Notes under the pieces: model-generated
Databases searched by the model: none
Told to the model about the DNA's origin: nothing
What the model saw: only the letters and a program-made list of their open reading frames with translations
Shown: positions 53,147 to 64,000 of the stretch, in pieces
Layout: each line of letters starts with the position of its first letter
Position numbering within the stretch: the stretch's first letter is position 1
Assembly (NCBI RefSeq): GCF_900302475.1
Contig: NZ_OMOQ01000001.1
Coordinates: forward strand, 1,426,001-1,490,000
DNA: 64,000 nt
Source of the DNA: Defluviimonas aquaemixtae
GTDB lineage: Bacteria > Pseudomonadota > Alphaproteobacteria > Rhodobacterales > Rhodobacteraceae
Direction of reading: 5' to 3'
Position numbers and translations under genes: made by a program

Positions 53147-54049
53147 GTGATCACCCGGTTTGCGCCCTCGCCCACCGGGCCCTTGCATCTCGGCCATGCC
53201 TATTCGGCGATGCTCGCGCACGACCTCGCGCTCAACGCGGGCGGTGAGTTCCTCCTGCGCATCGAGGACATCGACCGCATTCGTTCGCGTCCCGAATGGG
53301 AAGAGGCGATTTACGAAGATCTCGCGTGGCTCGGGATCTCTTGGGAAGCACCGGTCATGCGCCAATCGGACCGCATGGAGGTCTATTCCGAGGCGCTTGA
53401 TGGGCTCTGGGCGCGCGATTTCCTTTTCCCCTGCACGTGCACGCGCAAGGATATCGCCGCGGCCATGTCGGCCCCGCAGGAGGGCGCGGCGATGGGCCCC
53501 GACGGACTCATCTATCCTGGCACATGTCGAAGGTCGCATACCGGTCTGCCCCATTCGCTCGCGCCCCGACCGAAAGACCAGCATCTGCGCCTCTACATGT
53601 CGCTCGCGGCGTCATCGGTCTGCGAGCATCACGTGAACCGTTCCGGAGAGACACTGTGGTCCGTCGGCTTTGCCGAAGAGGGCGCAGGCCCGAACGACGA
53701 ACATGGCTGGATCGAGACGGATTGCGACACGCTCACGAAAGGTATCGGCGATGTGGTGCTTGCGCGTCGCGACATGGGCACATCCTATCACCTCGCGGTC
53801 GTCCTCGACGACGCGGCGCAAGGTGTTACGCATGTCACCCGCGGCCAGGACCTGTTCGAGGCGACTGCGATCCATGTGGTGTTGCAGCGGCTCTTCAGCC
53901 TGCCGACGCCGATATATCACCACCACCGTCTGATCCGCGACGAGACCGGCAGGCGGCTCGCCAAGCGCGACGATGGCCGCTCGATCCGCAGGTATCGTGA
54001 AGACGGCGCCACGCCCTCCGATATCCGCCGCCTGGTTGGGCTGGAGTGA
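53147..54049 (+). CDS. gluQ: Glutamyl-Q tRNA(Asp) synthetase
   Basis: 300 aa from GTG 53147, one nt after the trmFO stop. The class I signature is FAPSPTGPLHLGHAYS; KMSKS-like GRRLAKRDDGRSI; zinc region CTCTRKD ... YPGTCRRSH. The protein lacks the anticodon domain of GluRS, so it glutamylates queuosine on tRNA-Asp. A TTG at 53129 inside trmFO is less likely. Confidence 0.94.
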   Translation: MITRFAPSPTGPLHLGHAYSAMLAHDLALNAGGEFLLRIEDIDRIRSRPEWEEAIYEDLAWLGISWEAPVMRQSDRMEVYSEALDGLWARDFLFPCTCTRKDIAAAMSAPQEGAAMGPDGLIYPGTCRRSHTGLPHSLAPRPKDQHLRLYMSLAASSVCEHHVNRSGETLWSVGFAEEGAGPNDEHGWIETDCDTLTKGIGDVVLARRDMGTSYHLAVVLDDAAQGVTHVTRGQDLFEATAIHVVLQRLFSLPTPIYHHHRLIRDETGRRLAKRDDGRSIRRYREDGATPSDIRRLVGLE

Positions 54050-54053
54050 AACC

Positions 54054-54413
54054 TCAGGATTCGGGCTTGAGGATCTCCACTTCCGCCCCCCCGCGCAGGG
54101 CGGTGTAGAAGCAGGATCGCCTATTGGTGTGACAGGCCGGGCCGGTCTGGTCCACCACGACGAGAAGGCAGTCCCGGTCGCAGTCGATCCGCATTTCCAC
54201 GAGCTTTTGCACGTTGCCGGAGGTTTCGCCCTTCACCCAGAAGGCGTTCCGCGAGCGCGACCAGTAGGTGACACGGCCGGTCTCAAGCGTATTTGCGACG
54301 GCGTCGGCGTTCATCCAGGCGAGCATCAGGACATCTCCCGAGGCGTGATCCTGCGCGATCACGGGAAGAAGGCCGCGCTCGTCATAGACCAAAGTCCCGG
54401 GATCGAAGCCCAT
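54054..54413 (-). CDS. hisI: Phosphoribosyl-AMP cyclohydrolase HisI
   Basis: 119 aa, the stand-alone HisI without HisE. LMLAWMNADAVANTLETGRV, YWSRSRNAFWVKGETSGN, metal ligands in DCDRDCLLV and ACHTNRRSCFY. Third step of histidine synthesis. Start ATG 54413 is 65 bp from the divergent scaffold gene. Confidence 0.95.
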   Translation of the reverse strand: MGFDPGTLVYDERGLLPVIAQDHASGDVLMLAWMNADAVANTLETGRVTYWSRSRNAFWVKGETSGNVQKLVEMRIDCDRDCLLVVVDQTGPACHTNRRSCFYTALRGGAEVEILKPES

Positions 54414-54477
54414 CGGATCACCTTTCCATTCTCGCGCGCCCGTCCTATCTAGGGGGGAACGGCCCGCAGGGAAAGCC

Positions 54478-54921
54478 ATGAGCGACACCGATCTCATCAA
54501 GCTTTATTCGCAGCGCATCCTGGCGCTGGCGGCCGACATTCCTCATACCCGTCGGTTGCAGAATGCGACCGCGACCGTGCGCCGTCGTTCGCCGCTGTGC
54601 GGCTCGACCGTGACGGTCGACGTCGTCGTGAAGGGCGGCCGGATCGCGGATTATGCTCAGGACGTGAAGGCATGCGCGCTCGGCCAGGCGTCGGCCGCAA
54701 TCTCCGGCTCGCACATGATCGGACGAACGCGCGCGGAAATCGAACGCGCGCGCGATGAGTTGCGTGCGATGCTGAAGGAAGGCGGCCCGGTGCCGTCGGA
54801 GCCCTTCACCGGCTACGAGGTTCTGGAACCGGCGCGCGATTACAAGAACCGTCACGCCTCGATTCTCCTGGCGCTCGAGGCTACGGCCGAGGCGATGGCG
54901 GAGGCGGAGGCGGCGGCTTGA
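54478..54921 (+). CDS. IscU/NifU-like Fe-S scaffold homologue with two of three Cys
   Basis: 147 aa. RRRSPLCGSTVTVDVVVKGG and VKACALGQASAAISG keep the first two scaffold cysteines; where the third is expected the sequence reads YKNRHASILLALEAT, with His and no Cys. It may be a specialised or carrier form distinct from SufB. It is divergent from hisI. Confidence 0.82.
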   Translation: MSDTDLIKLYSQRILALAADIPHTRRLQNATATVRRRSPLCGSTVTVDVVVKGGRIADYAQDVKACALGQASAAISGSHMIGRTRAEIERARDELRAMLKEGGPVPSEPFTGYEVLEPARDYKNRHASILLALEATAEAMAEAEAAA

Positions 54922-55045
54922 GGGCCGCGATGCCGTAATTTGGCTTGCCGCGATTGTTCAACGCACGCGCGATCGAGCTGACGCCCGCGCCGAAAGCGGC
55001 CGACGGAAATGCATGGTATGGTAGGGCCCAAGGGGAGGTGCCAAC

Positions 55046-55390
55046 ATGCTTCGATTTCTCTCGGCGTTTCTTTTTGGACTATGGGCCACGGGTGCGGCCG
55101 CGCAGAACTGCTCGGAAATCAAGTTCAGTCCAGGCGCATCGGCCGGGGAGGTGACGGGGCAGGTGACCGATGGTCAGCCGATGTGTTTCGTTTTCGGCTC
55201 CGGTGCCGGGCAGACGGCCCGGTTGCAGCTTTTCGGAAGCAAGAATACCTGCTTCACGTTGACGGACGTGGTCGATTGCCGGGACGATTTCAGCTTCCCG
55301 ACGGAACTCCGCACCTACGAGGTCAACGTGTTTCAACTATTTCGCAGCACGGCCTCCGAGCAGTACACGCTGCGATTGACCATCCGCTAA
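55046..55390 (+). CDS. Secreted hypothetical protein, 114 aa
   Basis: GGGGAGG precedes the ATG. The signal peptide ends GAAAQ. The mature 95 residues are beta-rich with four Cys (NCSEIKF, PMCFVFG, KNTCFTL, VDCRDDF), like a small PPC-type or lectin-like sandwich. Family not known. Confidence 0.65.
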   Translation: MLRFLSAFLFGLWATGAAAQNCSEIKFSPGASAGEVTGQVTDGQPMCFVFGSGAGQTARLQLFGSKNTCFTLTDVVDCRDDFSFPTELRTYEVNVFQLFRSTASEQYTLRLTIR

Positions 55391-55405
55391 GAACCCGTTT
55401 CCTTC

Positions 55406-55441
55406 AAAAAAAACCGCCGCGTTCCTTGCGGAAGGCGGCGG
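55406..55441 (-). terminator. Intrinsic terminator, minus strand
   Basis: On the minus strand a stem with arms around a GCAA loop (CCGCC...GGCGG core with TTCC/GGAA) is followed by eight T (complement of 55406-55413). It ends a leftward transcript, most simply that of the 40-aa gene at 55545-55667. Confidence 0.8.
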
Positions 55442-55544
55442 CAGGAAGCGATTTCCGTGATCCGGGCGCATCGGCTTGGGGAGAGCCGGGGGACAGTGGA
55501 CAGGCGCATGTACCGGGCAGAAAACCGCGAGGCAGTGACTGGAA

Positions 55545-55667
55545 TCAAACGAGTCCGGGCAGATGCAGTCCGACGATCAGCATCGCGACGAGCGCGGCGA
55601 GACCGGCGGCGTCCTGAGCGAGCGTGAAACGGGCGCGGGACAGAACGGATTTCAGATCGAATTTCAT
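55545..55667 (-). CDS. Small hydrophobic protein, 40 aa
   Basis: ATG 55667 has GGGTG upstream. The peptide starts MKFDLKSVLSRARFTLAQ and continues with a single hydrophobic helix (AAGLAALVAMLIVGLHLPGL). It has its own terminator 105 bp downstream and lies upstream of nothing else on this strand, so it is a separate unit. Likely a membrane microprotein; function unknown. Confidence 0.55.
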   Translation of the reverse strand: MKFDLKSVLSRARFTLAQDAAGLAALVAMLIVGLHLPGLV

Positions 55668-55793
55668 CGGGCACCCTTTTGTCTGCGTCTGTGTTGCCTA
55701 TTTGTTCTCATACCTGGCCACGCTTGTAAAGAACTTTTTAAGAACATTCGCGAACAAAGCCAGATTCGTGCCTGCGCCGTGTCGGACGACGGT

Positions 55794-60184
<4,391 letters not shown>

Positions 60185-60898
60185 TCAGGCGCCGATGGCG
60201 AGCTTCTGGTCCGCCGTCGCAGGTGCGGGCTCGCGCAGGACATAGCCGCGCCCCCAGACCGTCTCGATATAGTTCTCGCCGCCCGTCGCCTCCGCTAGTT
60301 TCTTCCTGAGCTTGCAGATGAAGACGTCGATGATCTTGAGCTCCGGCTCGTCCATGCCACCATAGAGATGATTGAGGAACATCTCCTTCGTCAGTGTCGT
60401 GCCCTTGCGAAGCGAGAGAAGCTCGAGCATCTGGTATTCCTTGCCGGTCAGATGCACGGTCTGACCATCGGATTCGACTGTCTTTGCGTCGAGATTCACG
60501 CTGACCTTGCCGGTCCGGATGATCGACTGGGCGTGACCCTTTGAGCGCCGGATAATGGCGTGGATGCGGGCCACCAGTTCTTCCCGGTGGAAAGGTTTCG
60601 TCATGTAGTCGTCCGCCCCGAATCCGAAGCCGCGGATCTTGTTTTCCGTGTCGTCGGCGCCCGACAGGATCAGGATCGGCGTGTCGATCTTGGCGAGCCG
60701 CAACTGGCGCAGCACCTCGTGCCCGTTCATGTCGGGCAGGTTGAGATCGAGAAGGATCAGGTCGTAGTCGTAGAGTTTGGCGAGATCGACCCCCTCCTCG
60801 CCCAGATCTGTACAATAGACGTTGAGATTGGCGTGGGTCAGCATCAGCTCGATGCTGCGCGATGTGGTCGGATCGTCCTCCACCAACAGGATTCTCAT
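60185..60898 (-). CDS. ctrA: Cell-cycle master response regulator CtrA
   Basis: 237 aa OmpR-type. Receiver [20 protein letters not shown], phospho-Asp in [32 protein letters not shown]-binding winged helix [20 protein letters not shown] and [20 protein letters not shown]. In Rhodobacteraceae CtrA governs motility, quorum sensing and gene transfer agent production rather than viability. Confidence 0.97.
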   Translation of the reverse strand: MRILLVEDDPTTSRSIELMLTHANLNVYCTDLGEEGVDLAKLYDYDLILLDLNLPDMNGHEVLRQLRLAKIDTPILILSGADDTENKIRGFGFGADDYMTKPFHREELVARIHAIIRRSKGHAQSIIRTGKVSVNLDAKTVESDGQTVHLTGKEYQMLELLSLRKGTTLTKEMFLNHLYGGMDEPELKIIDVFICKLRKKLAEATGGENYIETVWGRGYVLREPAPATADQKLAIGA

Positions 60899-60950
60899 CA
60901 GGCGTACTCCACTTTCATCCCTCGATTACCCCGACAGTGGCCCACAATGG

Positions 60951-60965
60951 TTAACCGCAAGTTAC
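60951..60965. promoter_or_regulatory. CtrA-type half-sites upstream of ctrA
   Basis: TTAA (60951-60954), seven bases, then TTAC (60962-60965): one mismatch from the CtrA box TTAA-N7-TTAA. It lies 53-67 bp before the ctrA start in the gap to sciP, as expected for autoregulation. Confidence 0.5.
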
Positions 60966-60992
60966 CGTGGCAAGGACATCCGAGACTTCTAC

Positions 60993-61271
60993 CTATGGTT
61001 GACGGTATTTCTGGATCGCGGTGACTTTCAAGCCCTTTTCGCCGTGCCGTTCCACCGCCGCGCGCCAAAGGTCGAATTCCTCCTCTGACAGGTCGTAGCG
61101 TTCGAGGGCCTCTTTCAAAGGCAGCAGCCCGAATGCCACCGCCTTCACGACCTTGACCTTGCGGCTCGCGACCCAGCGGCGTGTGCCGACCGGCGGCAGG
61201 TCGGCGCGTGTCATGATGGTGCCATCGGGCATCGTGACGGCCCTGGGGCCGTCGATCTTCTTCAGAAACAT
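60993..61271 (-). CDS. sciP: SciP-like DUF1153 protein
   Basis: 92 aa matching DUF1153: KIDGPRAVTMPDGTIMTRAD, LPPVGTRRWVASRKVKVVKA, FGLLPLKEALERYDLSEEEF. In Caulobacter SciP binds DNA and CtrA and blocks CtrA-activated transcription. Its place next to ctrA suggests the same regulatory pair here. Confidence 0.92.
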   Translation of the reverse strand: MFLKKIDGPRAVTMPDGTIMTRADLPPVGTRRWVASRKVKVVKAVAFGLLPLKEALERYDLSEEEFDLWRAAVERHGEKGLKVTAIQKYRQP

Positions 61272-61397
61272 GGTTCACCCCTTTGTCTTCTCCCGCCGAA
61301 AAACGTGGCGAAGCAGCCTTAAGGAGCGATGAAACACCGGGTTGTGAGTAGTTACGATTTTCCTATATTCCTCACCACCAGCCCACCGGAGAGGATC

Positions 61398-62549
61398 ATG
61401 GCGCTCGACCGCACATCGCCGAATTCGCTCGGCTTCGCCAAGCCGCCCCGCGACACGCGGGTCGTCGTCGCCATGTCAGGTGGCGTCGACAGTTCGGTCG
61501 TGGCCGCGATGCTGGCCGAGGAAGGCTATGATGTCGTGGGCGTAACGTTGCAGCTTTACGACCACGGTGCGGCGCTCGCCAAAAAGGGCGCCTGCTGCGC
61601 CGGACAGGACATCCACGACGCCCGCCGGGTTGCCGAAGCGATGGGCTTTCCGCACTACGTGCTCGACTACGAGAACATGTTCCGCGAGGCGGTTATCGAC
61701 GAGTTCGCCGACGCCTACCTGGCGGGCGCGACCCCGGTGCCGTGCATCCGCTGCAACGAACGGGTGAAGTTCAAGGATCTTCTGGGGACCGCAAGAGACC
61801 TCGATGCCGATTGCATGGCGACGGGGCATTACATCCAGCGCAAGATGGGCGCGCAAGGGCCTGAGTTGCATTGCGCGGCGGATGCAAACCGCGACCAGTC
61901 CTATTTCCTCTTTTCGACGACACCGGAACAGCTCGACTTCTTGCGATTTCCGCTCGGGCATCTCGCGTCGAAGGCCGAGACGCGGGCGCTGGCCGCCAAA
62001 TACGGGCTAAGCGTGGCCGACAAGCCAGACAGCCAGGACATCTGCTTCGTACCTAACGGCGACTATGCCGCGGTAATCGAGAAGCTGCGCCCCGGCGCCG
62101 CCGATCCGGGCGAGATTGTGGATCTGGAGGGCAACGTGCTCGGCACGCATCGGGGCGTGATCCACTACACGATCGGACAGCGCCGGGGGCTCGGCATCGG
62201 CGGGCTGGACGACCCGCTTTATGTCGTGAAGCTCGACCCCGAGACGCGGCGTGTGATCGTCGGTCCGAAGGAAGAGCTGGCGACACGTTTGGTTCCGGTG
62301 CGCGAGATCAACTGGCTGGGCGATGCCCACTTCGACGCCCGCGACGAGTGGCACGTGAATGTCCGCATCCGCTCCACGCGGCCGCCCAAGCCCGCAGTCG
62401 TACGGCCGCTTTCGGCGACCGAGGCGGAGGTTGAGCTTCTCGACCCCGAAGAGGGCGTGAGTCCCGGTCAGGCCTGCGTTCTCTATGCACCGGGGGGCAG
62501 CCGCATCCTTGGCGGCGGCTGGATCTGGCGCGGCGCCGCGCGGAGCTAA
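61398..62549 (+). CDS. mnmA: tRNA-specific 2-thiouridylase MnmA
   Basis: 383 aa. P-loop [18 protein letters not shown], catalytic Cys pair in [14 protein letters not shown] and [20 protein letters not shown]. It thiolates U34 of Lys, Glu and Gln tRNAs, using sulfur from the desulfurases. ATG 61398 follows GGAGAGGATC; a frame to 61329 has no ribosome site. A terminator overlaps the stop. Confidence 0.96.
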   Translation: MALDRTSPNSLGFAKPPRDTRVVVAMSGGVDSSVVAAMLAEEGYDVVGVTLQLYDHGAALAKKGACCAGQDIHDARRVAEAMGFPHYVLDYENMFREAVIDEFADAYLAGATPVPCIRCNERVKFKDLLGTARDLDADCMATGHYIQRKMGAQGPELHCAADANRDQSYFLFSTTPEQLDFLRFPLGHLASKAETRALAAKYGLSVADKPDSQDICFVPNGDYAAVIEKLRPGAADPGEIVDLEGNVLGTHRGVIHYTIGQRRGLGIGGLDDPLYVVKLDPETRRVIVGPKEELATRLVPVREINWLGDAHFDARDEWHVNVRIRSTRPPKPAVVRPLSATEAEVELLDPEEGVSPGQACVLYAPGGSRILGGGWIWRGAARS

Positions 62550-62578
62550 GCGAAGGCGGGGTCAAGTCCGCCTTCGCT
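62549..62578 (+). terminator. Intrinsic-type hairpin after mnmA
   Basis: AGCGAAGGCGG and CCGCCTTCGCT form a perfect 11-bp stem with an 8-nt loop, beginning at the last base of the mnmA stop. Only a weak T-run follows. Confidence 0.65.
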
Positions 62579-62701
62579 ATCCGGCGCGCGGCTTGAGACC
62601 GCCACGCTCACGCATACACACAATTCCGAGAACCACGGCTTCGTGCGGTCCATGTGATCGCGCTTTTCCTTAGGCTCGCCCCATCTGCCAAGGAGGACAA
62701 T

Positions 62702-63229
62702 ATGACACGCCACATCAATCGCCGCACGCTTCTGAAAGGTTCCGCGTTGACGCTTGCCGCGACGCCCTTTGCGGGCGCGGCCGGGGCTGCGGTCGTTCCC
62801 GGGCAGGATGATTTTGACTACGAGGTGACGCGGAGCGAAGCGGACTGGCGCGCTGAGCTCGACGAGAACGAGTTCGAGATCCTGCGCATGGGTGGAACCG
62901 AAGAACCGAAATCGAGCCCGCTCTGGAACGAGACGCGCGCGGGCACTTACGCCTGTAAAGGGTGCAACCTGCCGGTCTATAGCTCACATTGGAAGGTCGA
63001 GGTCGACAAGGGCTGGGCCTTCTTTCGGCAGTCGGCGCCGAATTCGCTTCTGATGAACATCGACTGGCCGGCCGACAGCGGGGAGGACCCGATCTTTGCC
63101 CGGTTCACGACGATCGAAGCCCATTGCCGCCGCTGCGGCAGCCATATGGGTCACATCCTGATCGTCGAGAACGAGTGCCTGCATTGCATCAACGGCGCGA
63201 GCCTCGTCTTCACCGCGGAAACGACCTGA
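62702..63229 (+). CDS. msrB: Tat-exported methionine sulfoxide reductase B
   Basis: 175 aa. Twin-arginine signal NRRTLLKGSALTLAATPFAG. MsrB domain with zinc cysteines CKGC and CRRC, substrate segment HCRRCGSHMGHILIVE and catalytic Cys in LHCINGASLVFT. Most MsrB are cytoplasmic; the Tat signal predicts repair of periplasmic proteins. AAGGAGG precedes ATG 62702. Confidence 0.92.
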   Translation: MTRHINRRTLLKGSALTLAATPFAGAAGAAVVPGQDDFDYEVTRSEADWRAELDENEFEILRMGGTEEPKSSPLWNETRAGTYACKGCNLPVYSSHWKVEVDKGWAFFRQSAPNSLLMNIDWPADSGEDPIFARFTTIEAHCRRCGSHMGHILIVENECLHCINGASLVFTAETT

Positions 63230-63247
63230 CGCGGCAAGGGTGAGGCG

Positions 63248-64000
63248 TCAGCCACTCGTCAGCCGGGCGAGGACCGACCGCGCGGCCCTGAGACCCGGCG
63301 CCTCGCCGCCCCGGCCCAGAAGCTCCATCGTCCGGTCCATTGCGTCCAATTGCGCGGCGCGCGCGTCGTCGTCGTTCATGAGCTGGGCGAGCGCCTGCGC
63401 GATCGGACCGGGCCGACAGGCCGGGCCGAGAAATTCAGGCACGGTCCGCGTGTCGGTCACGATGTTGACGAGCGTCACCGTGTCGATGAGGGCCGCGCGC
63501 TTCATCATCCACCAGGTGATCCGGTTGAAGTCATGCGCGATCACCATCGGCACGCGGTTCGCGGCCAGATCGAGGCTGACCGTGCCCGAGGCCGCGAACG
63601 CGAGGTCCGCGGCGGCGAAGGCGGAGCGTTTCTCTGCAGCATCCTCCAGGACGAGCGGCGCAACCTTCCAGCGGCTGGCGAGGTCGCGGACGAGGGGTGC
63701 GACACCCCTGACAGTCGGAATTGCGACCCGGAGACCCGGTTCGCGGTCCCTGAGCCGGGCGATCGCCTCCTCGAACCGGGGCGCGAGCCGCATGACCTCA
63801 CCACGCCGCGATCCGGGCAGGCAAAGCAGGAATGGCTGATCGGGCGCGATCATCTGCGCCTCGCGGAACGCCGCCGCCGCGTCGGCGTTAGCCCGCGGCT
63901 CGGTCGCGGCCGGATGGCCGACGAAATCGCAGGTCATGCCTTTGGCTTCCATATAGGGCGGCTCGAACGGGAAGAGAGCGAGCACGTGGTCGATGACCTC
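63248..64000 (-). CDS. lpxB: Lipid-A-disaccharide synthase LpxB, C-terminal part (runs off right edge)
   Basis: The minus-strand frame is open to position 64000. It shows FPFEPPYMEAKGMTCDFVGH, LLCLPGSRRGEVMRLAPRFE, ASGTVSLDLAANRVPMVIAH and WWMMKRAALIDTVTLVNIV, all typical of the LpxB glycosyltransferase that joins two acylated glucosamines in lipid A synthesis. About 250 C-terminal residues are present; the N-terminus lies outside. Confidence 0.93.
   Translation of the reverse strand, partial: EVIDHVLALFPFEPPYMEAKGMTCDFVGHPAATEPRANADAAAAFREAQMIAPDQPFLLCLPGSRRGEVMRLAPRFEEAIARLRDREPGLRVAIPTVRGVAPLVRDLASRWKVAPLVLEDAAEKRSAFAAADLAFAASGTVSLDLAANRVPMVIAHDFNRITWWMMKRAALIDTVTLVNIVTDTRTVPEFLGPACRPGPIAQALAQLMNDDDARAAQLDAMDRTMELLGRGGEAPGLRAARSVLARLTSG

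Overview
The window is chromosomal DNA of an alphaproteobacterium, most likely a member of the Rhodobacteraceae (Roseobacter group). The evidence is a high-GC core with an iscR-iscS-sufBCDS locus, icd, typA, gyrA, trmFO, gluQ, hisI, recG, ligA, ctrA with the DUF1153/sciP gene, mnmA and lpxB. The IscR has a single cysteine, as reported for Rhodobacter.

Positions 1 to about 28,857 are an accessory region: an integrative, mobilizable or conjugative element inserted at the 3' end of a tRNA-Arg(CCG) gene (28858-28934). Next to the tRNA lies a tyrosine integrase. Far to the left are mobilization functions: a relaxase cut by the window edge, mobC, an oriT candidate, a VirD4/TraG coupling protein and a membrane-anchored J-domain protein. 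The cargo is rich in defence-type genes: a TIR protein (9205-10416), an AbiEi/AbiEii pair whose toxin carries WYL and zinc-finger extensions (10421-12680), hipB-hipA plus a third gene (13144-15515), ArdC antirestriction (15530-16441), a five-gene operon of DNA methyltransferase, BglII-like protein, ParB-like protein, SNF2-type helicase and DUF3883 nuclease (17456-22918), and an AT-rich TIR-HEAT protein (26093-27637). A second integrase (23350-24558) sits beside a 48-nt tRNA-Pro(TGG) 3' fragment. Arm-type repeats flank that fragment on both sides, so the region looks composite.

A 24-bp motif built from two GTGA half-sites 11 bp apart occurs at least five times in the element. Copies lie upstream of the mob genes, the coupling-protein operon (two copies), the VWA gene and the AlpA-like gene. 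This suggests one regulator controls transfer and excision genes. Two related structured repeats lie 70-75 bp upstream of ardC and of a small gene, and may be entry-activated promoters.

Positions 28,858-64,000 are core genome. The Suf/Isc iron-sulfur operon runs leftward from iscR (38004) to sufS (28998), with an Irr-type ICE box upstream of iscR. Next come icd, a serine hydrolase, an SMR transporter and typA. An atypical secreted protein with beta-trefoil-like repeats and a possible aerolysin-like pore domain lies at 44968-46182. OsmC, a frameshifted membrane-protein gene, usg and gyrA follow. After them are trmFO, gluQ, hisI, a Fe-S scaffold homologue, recG-ligA, ctrA-sciP, mnmA, a Tat-exported MsrB, and lpxB running off the right edge.
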